39,564 nucleotides of DNA, taken from positions 1 to 39,564 of the forward strand of contig NZ_AFPM01000295.1 of assembly GCF_000220565.1 (NCBI RefSeq), in the 5' to 3' direction. Each line of letters begins with the position of its first letter. The stretch's first letter is position 1. Shown in pieces: positions 7,975 to 15,480 of this stretch. The translations under genes and the position numbers were made by a program. The DNA comes from Oceanicola sp. S124. GTDB taxonomy: Bacteria > Pseudomonadota > Alphaproteobacteria > Rhodobacterales > Rhodobacteraceae. Under the pieces are notes generated by a model that made no database searches, was not told the origin of the DNA, and saw only the letters and a program-made list of their open reading frames with translations.

Positions 7975-8853
7975 ATGTTCACCGCCACCCTGATCACCGC
8001 CCCGTCCAATCCGGCGCTCGAGCCCGAGCTGCTGATGACCCTGCGCAATGCCTGGGGCGGCAAGGATGCGCGGATGCTGGCGCCCGGCGAGGCAGGCGAG
8101 TTCACCCTGCCCGCCCGCCCCGACAACGTCGAAACCGTCTGGGCCGATCTGCAGAAGCAGGGCACCGACCTCTGCCTGCAGCCCTCCGAGGGGCGGAAGA
8201 AGAAGATGCTGCTGGCGGATATGGATTCGACCATGATCCAGCAGGAATGCATCGACGAGCTGGCCGAAGAGGCCGGGGTGGGCGAGCGCGTCAGGGACAT
8301 CACCGCCCGCGCGATGAATGGAGAGCTGGACTTCGACGGCGCTCTGACCGAGCGCGTCGGGCTGCTGAAGGGCCTGCCGGTCTCGGTCATCGACAAGGTG
8401 CTTGAGACTCGCATTACCCTGATGCCCGGCGGCCCTGAACTGCTGGCGACGATGAAGGCGGACGGCGCCTATTGCGCGCTGGTTTCGGGCGGTTTCACCA
8501 TGTTCACCGCCAAGGTCGCGGCAAGGCTCGGCTTCGACGAGAACCGCGCCAACACGCTGCTGACGGACGGAGACACGCTTTCCGGCGAGGTCGGCCGCCC
8601 CATCCTCGGTCGCGAGGCCAAGGTGCAGGCGCTGGAAGAGATCACCGCCCGGCTCGGAATTTCGGAAGCCGATGTGCTGGCGGTCGGTGACGGGGCCAAT
8701 GACCTTGGCATGCTGACCCGCGCCGGAGCGGGCGTGGCCCTGCACGCCAAGCCCTCGGTGGCGGCGCAATGTTCGCTGCGGGTGAACTTCGGCGACCTGA
8801 CGGCGCTGCTCTACCTCCAGGGCTATGCCAAAGAAGACTTCGCGCAGGTCTGA
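7975..8853 (+). CDS. serB: Phosphoserine phosphatase
   Basis: Last step of serine synthesis: hydrolysis of O-phosphoserine to serine by a HAD-superfamily phosphatase. It has 292 residues: an N-terminal ACT-like regulatory region (about 1-75), then the HAD core. The nucleophile is Asp82 and the general acid Asp84 in LADMDSTMIQQE; motif II is LVSGGFT and motif IV VGDGANDLGML, giving the Mg2+ site. The start at 7975 follows GAAGGAG. The same frame remains open back through the 45-bp repeat array, but the Shine-Dalgarno and family alignment argue against translation of that part. It is divergent from serC-serA, completing the pathway within 4.2 kb. Confidence 0.97.
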   Translation: MFTATLITAPSNPALEPELLMTLRNAWGGKDARMLAPGEAGEFTLPARPDNVETVWADLQKQGTDLCLQPSEGRKKKMLLADMDSTMIQQECIDELAEEAGVGERVRDITARAMNGELDFDGALTERVGLLKGLPVSVIDKVLETRITLMPGGPELLATMKADGAYCALVSGGFTMFTAKVAARLGFDENRANTLLTDGDTLSGEVGRPILGREAKVQALEEITARLGISEADVLAVGDGANDLGMLTRAGAGVALHAKPSVAAQCSLRVNFGDLTALLYLQGYAKEDFAQV

Positions 8854-8877
8854 TCCGGGACGGACGCCGGCCAAACC

Positions 8878-8937
8878 CGTAGGGTGGATGCCAATCCACC
8901 TTTGGCAGGCGAAAGGTGGGATATCTCCCACCCTACG
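8878..8937. repeat. REP-like palindromic doublet, copy B (downstream of serB)
   Basis: The same modules as at 6306-6358 but arranged head to head: CGTAG then GGTGGAT-GCCA-ATCCACC, a 14-base spacer, then GGTGGGA-TATC-TCCCACC then CTACG. The outer CGTAG and CTACG tags pair with each other, so the whole 60 bp can form a cruciform. It starts 24 bases after the serB stop and could act as a transcript end or stabiliser. Confidence 0.85.
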
Positions 8938-8960
8938 CAATACGCATCCCTTCGCGCGGG

Positions 8961-9176
8961 CCGCGCCCGCGGGGGCTCCGCCCGCGCGGCGCTCAAAACC
9001 TCCCCCAGAGGCTTCGCCGCGTTGCGGACCGGGCCGAGCCCCCCAAGCCTGCCCTGTGCAATGCGCTCCCTTTGGCGCGGGCTGCAAACCCGGGCCGCGC
9101 CCGCCGGGGTTCCGCCCGCGCGGCGCTCAAAACCTCCCCCGGAGGCTTCGCCGCGTTGCGGACCGGGTCGAGCCCC
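8961..9176. repeat. Pair of imperfect direct repeats (about 82 bp, offset 134 bp)
   Basis: The segment 8961-9042 recurs at 9095-9176 with a few changes. Both copies contain the block GGCGCTCAAAACCTCCCCC followed by AGGCTTCGCCGCGTTGCGGA and end in a CGAGCCCC run. Together with REP-like copy B they fill most of the 530-bp gap between serB and the arsR-type gene. Short open frames across this stretch repeat with the DNA and look artefactual; no gene is supported here. The remainder (9180-9335) shows nothing recognisable. Confidence 0.8.
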
Positions 9177-9335
9177 TCCCCTCCGGGAGGGCGCATTGGC
9201 GGTGTCGCAAGTTGACTGCCCGGCGCGGATGCTTCGAGGATATGTCCCCAGACACAAGTCCGGATGCGCCCACCCAGGATCGGGCGCGTCCCTCAGTGCT
9301 GCCATCATTGCCCGCGCCTCAATATTTCCAGCATC

Positions 9336-9366
9336 CATTAATTAACACTTGCACGAAATAAAGAAT
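9336..9366 (+). promoter_or_regulatory. AT-rich promoter/operator candidate for the arsR-type operon
   Basis: An isolated AT-rich patch containing the palindrome TTAATTAA and CGAAATAAAGAAT lies 18-48 bases before the ArsR start, in otherwise very GC-rich DNA. ArsR repressors commonly bind such sites over their own promoter. No clear -35/-10 pair with 17-bp spacing could be fixed. No Shine-Dalgarno precedes the ATG, suggesting a very short leader. Confidence 0.35.
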
Positions 9367-9383
9367 CCCCCCACCCTTCCTGC

Positions 9384-9713
9384 ATGACCAACCTGCCCGC
9401 CACCTTCGCCGCCCTCTCCGATGCCACCCGCCTCTCGCTTCTGGAGAAGCTGATCCAGCGCGGGGAACTGCCCGCCGGGACGCTCTCGGACGAGGCCGAC
9501 ATCTCGGCCCCCGCGATCTCGCGCCACCTCAAGGTGCTGCGCAGCGCCGGGCTGATCACGCAGCGTGTCGCCGGCACGCACCGCTACTACAGCGCCAACC
9601 CCGAGGCCCTGGCCCGCATCCACGGCTGGACCCTCGATCACCGCGTCTTCTGGGAGGGCAGCCTGCACAGGCTCGACACCCTGCTGGCGCTCGCCCCGGA
9701 GGAGGACGAATGA
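9384..9713 (+). CDS. ArsR/SmtB-family transcriptional regulator
   Basis: A 109-residue single-domain winged helix-turn-helix repressor. The helix-turn-helix runs through LSDEADISAPAISRHLKVLRSAGLI and the wing through RVAGTHRYYSANPEAL. No ELCVCDL-type metal-binding cysteines are present; there is no cysteine at all, so it is not an arsenic or cadmium sensor of the classical kind. It belongs to the group that sits before AHSA1/SRPBCC genes, with which it overlaps here by the ATGA tetranucleotide. Its ligand is unknown; control of the two downstream genes is inferred from the coupling. Confidence 0.93.
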   Translation: MTNLPATFAALSDATRLSLLEKLIQRGELPAGTLSDEADISAPAISRHLKVLRSAGLITQRVAGTHRYYSANPEALARIHGWTLDHRVFWEGSLHRLDTLLALAPEEDE

Positions 9714-10192
9714 AGGACAGCGAAACACACGAGCTGGAGCTGATCCGCGACTACCCGGTGCCGCTGACCCGCCTCTGGCGTGCCGTCACAGAACCGCGCC
9801 AGCTGATCCAGTGGTTCGGGCCCGAGGGCCTCTACATTGGCGACGACAGCCCCGACTTCAGCCGCACCGGCCCCTGGTCCTGCACCATGATCGGCAAGGA
9901 AAGCGGCGATCCCTACGTGCTGTCCGGGGAAGTGACCTCGATCGCCCCGCCGACCGCGGGCAAGGGCCATGTCGCCTTCACCTGGGGCTGGCACGGGCCG
10001 GACGGCAGGCGCGGCGCCGAAAGCCACGTCACCTTCACCGTCGAGGCAACAGACACGGGTGCAAGGCTGACCCTGACCCATGTCGCCCTGCCTGACCTGG
10101 AAACCGCGCAGAGCCACAGCCGCGGCTGGCTCTCGACCCTGCGCAGCCTCGATTACTTCATCCTCGGACCGCAAACGGAGACCGCGAAATGA
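9710..10192 (+). CDS. SRPBCC/AHSA1-domain protein
   Basis: A 160-residue START-like (helix-grip) protein of the Aha1-C-terminal/CalC type. Characteristic stretches are the N-terminal LIRDYPVPLTRLWRAVTEPRQLIQWFGPEG, the central GEVTSIAPP and FTWGWH, and the C-terminal helix SHSRGWLSTLRSLDYFI. The fold makes a hydrophobic cavity that may bind a small molecule or act as a chaperone-like domain. Its ATG overlaps the ArsR stop (ATGA) and its own stop overlaps the start of the YCII gene, so the three are translationally coupled. ArsR-AHSA1 pairs are widespread but mostly uncharacterised, and I would not assign a ligand. Confidence 0.9.
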   Translation: MKDSETHELELIRDYPVPLTRLWRAVTEPRQLIQWFGPEGLYIGDDSPDFSRTGPWSCTMIGKESGDPYVLSGEVTSIAPPTAGKGHVAFTWGWHGPDGRRGAESHVTFTVEATDTGARLTLTHVALPDLETAQSHSRGWLSTLRSLDYFILGPQTETAK

Positions 10193-10512
10193 CCAAGTAC
10201 CTCTATATCTACAAGGCCGAAACCAGCCAGGTGCCCTCGACCCCGGAAGAGGGCGAAAAGGCCATGGCCGCCTGGGGCGCCTGGATGGCAAAGGTCGGCC
10301 CGAAGATGGTCGACCCCGGCAACCCCGTCGGCAAGAGCTGGACGGTCGACGCCAGGGGCGCCCGGGAAGGCGGCAATGCGTTGCCGATCATGGGCTATTC
10401 CATCGTCGAATGCGAAAGCATCGAAGAGGCCTGCGCCCTGGCCGAGGGCAACCCGATGATCGCGGGCGGCGGCGAGGTCGAAGTGACCCCGATCGTGCCG
10501 ATCGAGATGTAA
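10189..10512 (+). CDS. YCII-related domain protein
   Basis: A 107-residue ferredoxin-like (dimeric alpha+beta) protein of the YCII/DGPF group. It opens with the beta strand MTKYLYIYKAET, has the middle helix EEGEKAMAAWGAWMAKVGPKM, and ends GYSIVECESIEEACALAEGNPMI followed by VEVTPIVPIEM, the usual pattern. Members often accompany ECF sigma factors or ArsR/AHSA1 genes. It overlaps the preceding gene by ATGA and closes the operon; the next gene starts 112 bases on. The family is related to muconolactone isomerase/YciI-like enzymes, but catalysis is unproven in this subgroup. Confidence 0.9.
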   Translation: MTKYLYIYKAETSQVPSTPEEGEKAMAAWGAWMAKVGPKMVDPGNPVGKSWTVDARGAREGGNALPIMGYSIVECESIEEACALAEGNPMIAGGGEVEVTPIVPIEM

Positions 10513-10624
10513 TCCAGGTGAAATTCCCGGTCCCGGCGGCGTCTTCCCGCCGGGGCCATTGCCGGACCGCCCCCCGCGCCCTATCCCTCTCTGCAAGCGC
10601 ACCCAAGCATTGCAGGGAGAGGTC

Positions 10625-11497
10625 ATGACCTCGGACATCACGATTTCCAACGATCAGCTCTCGGCCCGGATCTCGGACCTGGGGGCGGAATTGCAAAGCC
10701 TGACCCACGGCAGCGGAGAGCTGCTGTGGCATGGCGACCCGGCGCATTGGTCGGGCCGCTCGCCGCTGCTGTTCCCCATCGTCGGCCGCGCGCCGGGCGA
10801 CCGGGTCTCGGTCGGCAGCCACGAGGCGCCGATGCCCCAGCACGGTTTCGCCCGCAAGCTGCCCTGGCGGCTGGAAAGCCGGACCGAAAGCGCCTGCACC
10901 CATGTGCTGCGCGACAGTGACGAAACCCGCGCCGTCTACCCCCGCGCCTTCGAACTGACGCTGAGCCATGCGCTGTCGGGCGCCACGCTGGCCGCTTCGG
11001 CCTCGGTGCGCAACATGGACAGCCAGCCGATGCCCTTCGGCCTGGGCTTCCACCCCGCCTTCAACTGGCCCCTGCCCGGCGCCGAGGGGGCAGAGCATGT
11101 GATCACCCTGGCCAATGGCGCCGAGCCGGTGCGCCATGCCATCGACGACGAGGCGCTGCTGGCGCCGCAGACCCTGCCCTCGCCCTTCGACAAGGGGCGG
11201 CTGGTGATGCAGCCCGAGCTGTTTGCCAAGGATGCGCTGGTCTTCCTGGAGGGCACCGGCGAGGCGCTGACCTACGAGGCCCCCGGCACCACGGCCCCCC
11301 GGCTGGAATTCCGCTTCGACAACCTGCCTGCCCTCGGCATCTGGACCAGGCCCGGCGCGCCCTTCATCTGCGTCGAGCCCTGGCACGGCGTCGCCGCGCG
11401 GCAGGGCGCCGGCCCCGAGATCGCAGACCGCCCGCTGTCGATCATCCTCGCCCCCGGAGAGGTGGCGCATTTCGCCTGGTCGGTCAGCGTCCTGTGA
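10625..11497 (+). CDS. Aldose 1-epimerase (mutarotase-like) family protein
   Basis: A 290-residue beta-sandwich protein of the galactose mutarotase family, closest in layout to the LacX/YeaD-like branch that may act on hexose 6-phosphates. Active-site-like elements are His in MPQHGFARKLPW, His in FGLGFHPAFNWP and the late Glu in FICVEPWHG, which supply the acid/base pair in mutarotases. The start at 10625 follows GGGAGAGG; the open frame before it is not family-like. It is coupled to the next gene by a GTGA overlap. The exact sugar cannot be read from sequence. Confidence 0.9.
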   Translation: MTSDITISNDQLSARISDLGAELQSLTHGSGELLWHGDPAHWSGRSPLLFPIVGRAPGDRVSVGSHEAPMPQHGFARKLPWRLESRTESACTHVLRDSDETRAVYPRAFELTLSHALSGATLAASASVRNMDSQPMPFGLGFHPAFNWPLPGAEGAEHVITLANGAEPVRHAIDDEALLAPQTLPSPFDKGRLVMQPELFAKDALVFLEGTGEALTYEAPGTTAPRLEFRFDNLPALGIWTRPGAPFICVEPWHGVAARQGAGPEIADRPLSIILAPGEVAHFAWSVSVL

Positions 11498-11985
11498 CAC
11501 CCTCCGACGGGATCCGACCCTATGATCCGGCGCAACGCACCGCCGTGCTGGATCTGGTCCGCCGCGCCTGGGACGAGATCATGCCCGTCACCCGCACCGA
11601 GGTGCCGGGCTTCGTCTACGACAGCTTCTATCCCGAGGGCTGGCAGGCGCGCCAACGCGCCGATATCGCCGATCTGCTGGACCTTGCCCCCGAAGCCTGC
11701 TGGCTGGCCTTCGCCGGGGATCGCCCCGCAGGGGTGCTCTGCCTGCGCCTGCACCCCGAGGACCGGATGGGAGAGATCCACCTGCTGGCCGTCGATCCCG
11801 CCCACCAGAGGCAGGGCATCGGCACCGCGCTGATGGCCTTCGCCGAGGCCAAGCTGCGTGCCGGGGGGGTCGCCATGGTCATGGTCGAAACCCTGCTCGA
11901 CAGCGGCCACGCTCCGGCGCGCAGGGCCTACGAGGGCCGGGGCTTTCAGCCCTGGCCCCTCGCGCGCTATTTCAAGAAGCTCTGA
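11494..11985 (+). CDS. GNAT-family N-acetyltransferase
   Basis: A 163-residue acetyltransferase with a clear acetyl-CoA loop: MGEIHLLAVDPAHQRQGIGTALM, where QRQGIGTA is the Q/RxxGxG/A motif, followed by a conserved ARRAYEGRGFQPW near the C terminus (motif B). The start is GTG at 11494, inside the stop of the epimerase-like gene (GTGA), so the two are translationally coupled. Its close is only 9 bases from the convergent ALDH gene. Acceptor substrate unknown; pairing with a sugar epimerase does not clearly suggest one. Confidence 0.9.
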   Translation: MTPSDGIRPYDPAQRTAVLDLVRRAWDEIMPVTRTEVPGFVYDSFYPEGWQARQRADIADLLDLAPEACWLAFAGDRPAGVLCLRLHPEDRMGEIHLLAVDPAHQRQGIGTALMAFAEAKLRAGGVAMVMVETLLDSGHAPARRAYEGRGFQPWPLARYFKKL

Positions 11986-11994
11986 GGCCCCAGA

Positions 11995-14319
11995 TCAGGC
12001 CCCGTAGGGCACCCAGACGGTCTTGACCTCGGTCGCCTGTTCCAGGAACTCGCGGCCCTCGGCCTGCTCCCAGTCACGGCCCATGCCGTTGTTGACCCAG
12101 GTGCGCTTGAGGTTCCCGGCGCCCTCGCGTTCGATCACCGCGCTGATGTCGGCGGCAGAGAAGCTCCAGACCGCGTCGATATCCAGGTGCTTGGCCATCA
12201 CCGGCGCCAGCTCGGCCGGGTCGCCCGTCAGGATGTTGACCACCCCGCCCGGCAGGTCCGAGGTATCCAGCACCTGGTAGAGGTCGGTGGCCGAGAGCGC
12301 CCCCGCCTGCCCCGGCACCAACACCACCCGGTTGCCCATGGCAATCGCCGGCGCCATGACCGAGATCAGGCCCAGCAGGGGCGCTTCCTCGGGACAGAAC
12401 GCGCCGATCACGCCGACGGGTTCACGCACCGCAAGGGCCATGCCGCGCATGGGCACCTGTCGCAGGTCGCCGCCGAACTTGTCGGCCCAGGCACCGTAGC
12501 TGAACAACCGGCTGACGGCGGCCTCGACCTCGGCCTTGCCGCCCTTGCCGGTCACCGCGTCGATGCGGGCGGCGAATTCATCGGCCCGCGCCTCGAGGTT
12601 CTCGGCGATGTAATAGATCACCTGCGCCCGGTTATGCGCCGTGGCACCGGACCAGCCCGCCGCCCCGCGCGCCGCCTCGACCGCGTTGCGCAGGTCCTTG
12701 CGGTTGGCGATGCCGACCTGGCCGATGGCCTTGCCCGACTTGCCCCAGACGGTGCGGGTATAACCCCCATCGGGCCGTGCTTGCTTGCCACCGACATAAA
12801 GCTTGGCGGTGCGGTCCAGCCCCTCGGGCAGCTCCGGCGCGCCGACCTCGGGCACCTTCAGCTTCAGCGCCTTAGCCTTCCCTGCGGGCCTGGTGTAGGC
12901 CTGAAGCCCCTCCCAGCCGCCTTCCCGGCCAAAGCCGCTTTCGCGTACACCACCGAACCCGGCGGCGGCATCGAACATGTTGGTGCCGTTGATCCAGACG
13001 ACCCCGGCCACCAGCTTCGGCGCCACGTCGAGCGCGACGTTGATGTTCTCGCTCCAGACGCTTGCCGCCAGCCCGTAGCGGGTGTTGTTCGCCAGCTGCA
13101 CCGCCTCGGCAGGGGTGCGGAAGGTCGCGGACACCAGGACCGGACCGAAGATCTCTTCCTGCATCAGCTTGTCGGCGGTGTGCAGCCCCTCGATCAGGGT
13201 CGGGGGATAATAGCAGCCCTCGGGCGCGGCGGTCTGGAAGACCTCGCCATCGGTCTCGGCGACCAGCGCCCTGATCCGGGCCAGCTGCTCGGGGTGAACG
13301 ATCGCGCCCACGTCGATGCACTTGTCCAGCGGATCGCCGACGCGCAGGGACTTCATCCGCGCCTTCAGCTTGGCATGGAAGCGTTCGGCCACGCCCTCCT
13401 GCACCAGCAGGCGGGAGCCTGCGCAGCAGACCTGCCCGCCGTTGAACCAGATCGCATCGACCAGACCCTCGACCGCCGAATCCAGATCGGCATCCTCGAA
13501 GACGATGAAGGGGGACTTGCCACCCAGCTCGAGCGTCAGGGCCTTGCCCTGCCCGGCGGTGGCGGCACGGATCTTGCGGCCCACCTCGGTCGAGCCGGTG
13601 AAGGCCACCTTGTCGATTCCCTCATGGGCGACCAGCTCGGCCCCGACGCGACCATCGCCGGTGACGATGTTGACGACGCCCGCAGGCAGCCCGGCCTGAC
13701 GGCAGATATCGGCGAACAGCAGCGCGGTCAGCGAGGTCCATTCCGCCGGTTTCAGCACCACGGTATTGCCCATGGCCAGCGCGGGCGCGACCTTCCAGGC
13801 CAGCATCAGCAGGGGGAAGTTCCAAGGGATCACCTGGCCGCAGACCCCGATGGCAGCGCGGCCCGGAAGCTCGGCCTCCATCAGCTGGGCCATGCCGGCG
13901 TGATAGTAGAAATGCCGCGCCACCAGCGGCACGTCGATGTCGCGCGCCTCGCGGATCGGCTTGCCACTGTCCAGCGTCTCCAGCACGGCAAACAGGCGGG
14001 AGTGCTTCTGCACCAGCCGCGCCAGCGCATAGAGATACCGGGCCCGGCCCTTGCCGCCCAGCTTCTCCCACTTGCCCTGCGCCGCCCGCGCCGCCGCGAC
14101 GGCGGCGTCGATATCGGCGGAGCTGGCCTGAGAGACCTCGGCCAGCACCTCGCCCGAGGCGGGGCTGGTGGTCTCGAAGGTCTCGCCCGGCTTGGTGAAG
14201 GCGCCGTCGATGAAATGCCCGAACCGGCTGCCCTGATCGACGACCCAGGCCAGGGCGTCTCCGGCAGCCTCGGGGGCGGGGCCGTAGTCCATGCTCTCGT
14301 AGATATCCTTGACGCTCAT
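11995..14319 (-). CDS. Aldehyde dehydrogenase, ALDH16-type (catalytic domain plus degenerate second ALDH domain)
   Basis: A 774-residue NAD(P)-dependent aldehyde dehydrogenase. Residues 1-490 form a complete ALDH unit with IPWNFPL, the base Glu264 in LELGGKSP and the nucleophile Cys298 in GGQVCCAGSR. Residues from about 500 form a second, shorter ALDH-like domain (VGVIGAFCPEEAPLLGLI, GNRVVLVPGQ, GGVVNILTGDP) that lacks the Cys and Glu motifs. This doubled layout is that of ALDH16, known in bacteria including marine Rhodobacterales and in animals as ALDH16A1. It lies 48 bases downstream of deoC on the same strand; oxidation of the acetaldehyde made by DeoC is a reasonable inference. The gap holds an AAAAATACTC motif common in intergenic DNA of this genome. 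Confidence 0.93.
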   Translation of the reverse strand: MSVKDIYESMDYGPAPEAAGDALAWVVDQGSRFGHFIDGAFTKPGETFETTSPASGEVLAEVSQASSADIDAAVAAARAAQGKWEKLGGKGRARYLYALARLVQKHSRLFAVLETLDSGKPIREARDIDVPLVARHFYYHAGMAQLMEAELPGRAAIGVCGQVIPWNFPLLMLAWKVAPALAMGNTVVLKPAEWTSLTALLFADICRQAGLPAGVVNIVTGDGRVGAELVAHEGIDKVAFTGSTEVGRKIRAATAGQGKALTLELGGKSPFIVFEDADLDSAVEGLVDAIWFNGGQVCCAGSRLLVQEGVAERFHAKLKARMKSLRVGDPLDKCIDVGAIVHPEQLARIRALVAETDGEVFQTAAPEGCYYPPTLIEGLHTADKLMQEEIFGPVLVSATFRTPAEAVQLANNTRYGLAASVWSENINVALDVAPKLVAGVVWINGTNMFDAAAGFGGVRESGFGREGGWEGLQAYTRPAGKAKALKLKVPEVGAPELPEGLDRTAKLYVGGKQARPDGGYTRTVWGKSGKAIGQVGIANRKDLRNAVEAARGAAGWSGATAHNRAQVIYYIAENLEARADEFAARIDAVTGKGGKAEVEAAVSRLFSYGAWADKFGGDLRQVPMRGMALAVREPVGVIGAFCPEEAPLLGLISVMAPAIAMGNRVVLVPGQAGALSATDLYQVLDTSDLPGGVVNILTGDPAELAPVMAKHLDIDAVWSFSAADISAVIEREGAGNLKRTWVNNGMGRDWEQAEGREFLEQATEVKTVWVPYGA

Positions 14320-14367
14320 CGCTTTGCCCCACCCAAGTTCATCACCAGGCTAAAAATACTCATCTTC

Positions 14368-15366
14368 CTACCCCGCCGCATGGCGCCAGGACGCCGAATA
14401 GGCGCCGGTCACGTGGTGTTCCAGCTGCCGCTCGATATCGCCCAGAAGCGAGGAGGCGCCGAAGCGGAAGAGGTCGGGGCGCAGCCAGCGGTCGCCCAGC
14501 TCTTCCTTGATGAGGCTGAGGTAAACCAGCGCATCCTTCGCCTTGGAAATCCCGCCCGCAGGCTTGTAGCCCACGCGGAAGCCGGTGCGCTGGTGGTAGT
14601 CGCGGATGGCGCGGATCATCACCAAGCTGACAGGCAGCGTCGCGTTGACGCTCTCCTTCCCGGTCGAGGTCTTGATGAAATCCGCCCCCGCCATCATGCA
14701 GACCAGCGAGGCTTTCGCCACGTTCTGCAGCGTCCCAAGCTCTCCGGTGGCAAGGATCGCCTTCACGTGGGCCTCGCCACAGGCGGCGCGGAAGGCCTTC
14801 ATCTCGTCATAGAGCGCCTGCCAGTTGCCCTGCAGCACGTGGCGGCGGGTGATCACGATGTCGATCTCCTCGGCCCCCGCCGTCACGCTCTCTCCGATCT
14901 CGGCGAGGCGCAGGGCAAAGGGCGACAGACCCGCCGGGAAGCCGGTGGAGACAGCCGCCACGGGAATGCCCGAGCCCTTCAGCGCCCCCACGGCGGTTTC
15001 CACCATGTCGTGATAGACGCAGACCGCACCGGTGGTCAGCCCCTGCAACCCGAGCGCCTCCAGCAGATCGGCGCGCACCGGCTGGCGGGCCTTGGCGCAG
15101 AGGCGCCGCACGCGGCCCTCGGTGTCGTCCCCGGCAAGGGTGGTCAGGTCGATGCAGGAAATCGCGCGGGCCAGCCAGGCCGCCTGGTAGTCCTTCTTCA
15201 CCGAGCGTCGCCCCGGCAGCGTGGCGGCGCGCCGCTCGATGGCCGAGCGGTTGGCGCGGGCGGTCATGACCCAGTCCATGTCCAGCTCCATCCCCGGATT
15301 TCGGGGCTCATGGGCGTCGGCGATGGTCTGGGAAAGCTGGGCCGTGGCGGCGGTCTCGGTCTGCAT
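14368..15366 (-). CDS. deoC: Deoxyribose-phosphate aldolase
   Basis: Class I aldolase cleaving 2-deoxyribose 5-phosphate to glyceraldehyde 3-phosphate and acetaldehyde. The protein is 332 residues, the longer DeoC type rather than the 250-residue form. The Schiff-base lysine is Lys232 in GADFIKTSTGKESVN, the proton-relay Lys268 is in VGYKPAGGI, and Asp169 in EEIDIVI completes the catalytic set. The start at 15366 has AGGAGAG upstream; an earlier in-frame start is unlikely. It is followed by the ALDH16-type gene, suggesting an operon that carries deoxynucleoside carbon into central metabolism. Confidence 0.96.
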   Translation of the reverse strand: MQTETAATAQLSQTIADAHEPRNPGMELDMDWVMTARANRSAIERRAATLPGRRSVKKDYQAAWLARAISCIDLTTLAGDDTEGRVRRLCAKARQPVRADLLEALGLQGLTTGAVCVYHDMVETAVGALKGSGIPVAAVSTGFPAGLSPFALRLAEIGESVTAGAEEIDIVITRRHVLQGNWQALYDEMKAFRAACGEAHVKAILATGELGTLQNVAKASLVCMMAGADFIKTSTGKESVNATLPVSLVMIRAIRDYHQRTGFRVGYKPAGGISKAKDALVYLSLIKEELGDRWLRPDLFRFGASSLLGDIERQLEHHVTGAYSASWRHAAG

Positions 15367-15480
15367 GGCGCTCTCCTGAACTTGCCGCGACAATCCCATG
15401 CCGCCCCCTGTCACGCAAGCCGCCAGCGGGGCAGGCCCGGCGGAAAGCCGACCAAAGGGTCAAAAACCGGGGGGAGCGCC

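Noticed and set aside
8823-9338. Open frame of 171 codons on the minus strand across the serB-arsR gap.
   Set aside because: Its translation repeats with the 134-bp-offset DNA repeats and resembles spurious proteins predicted from such repeats; no Shine-Dalgarno.
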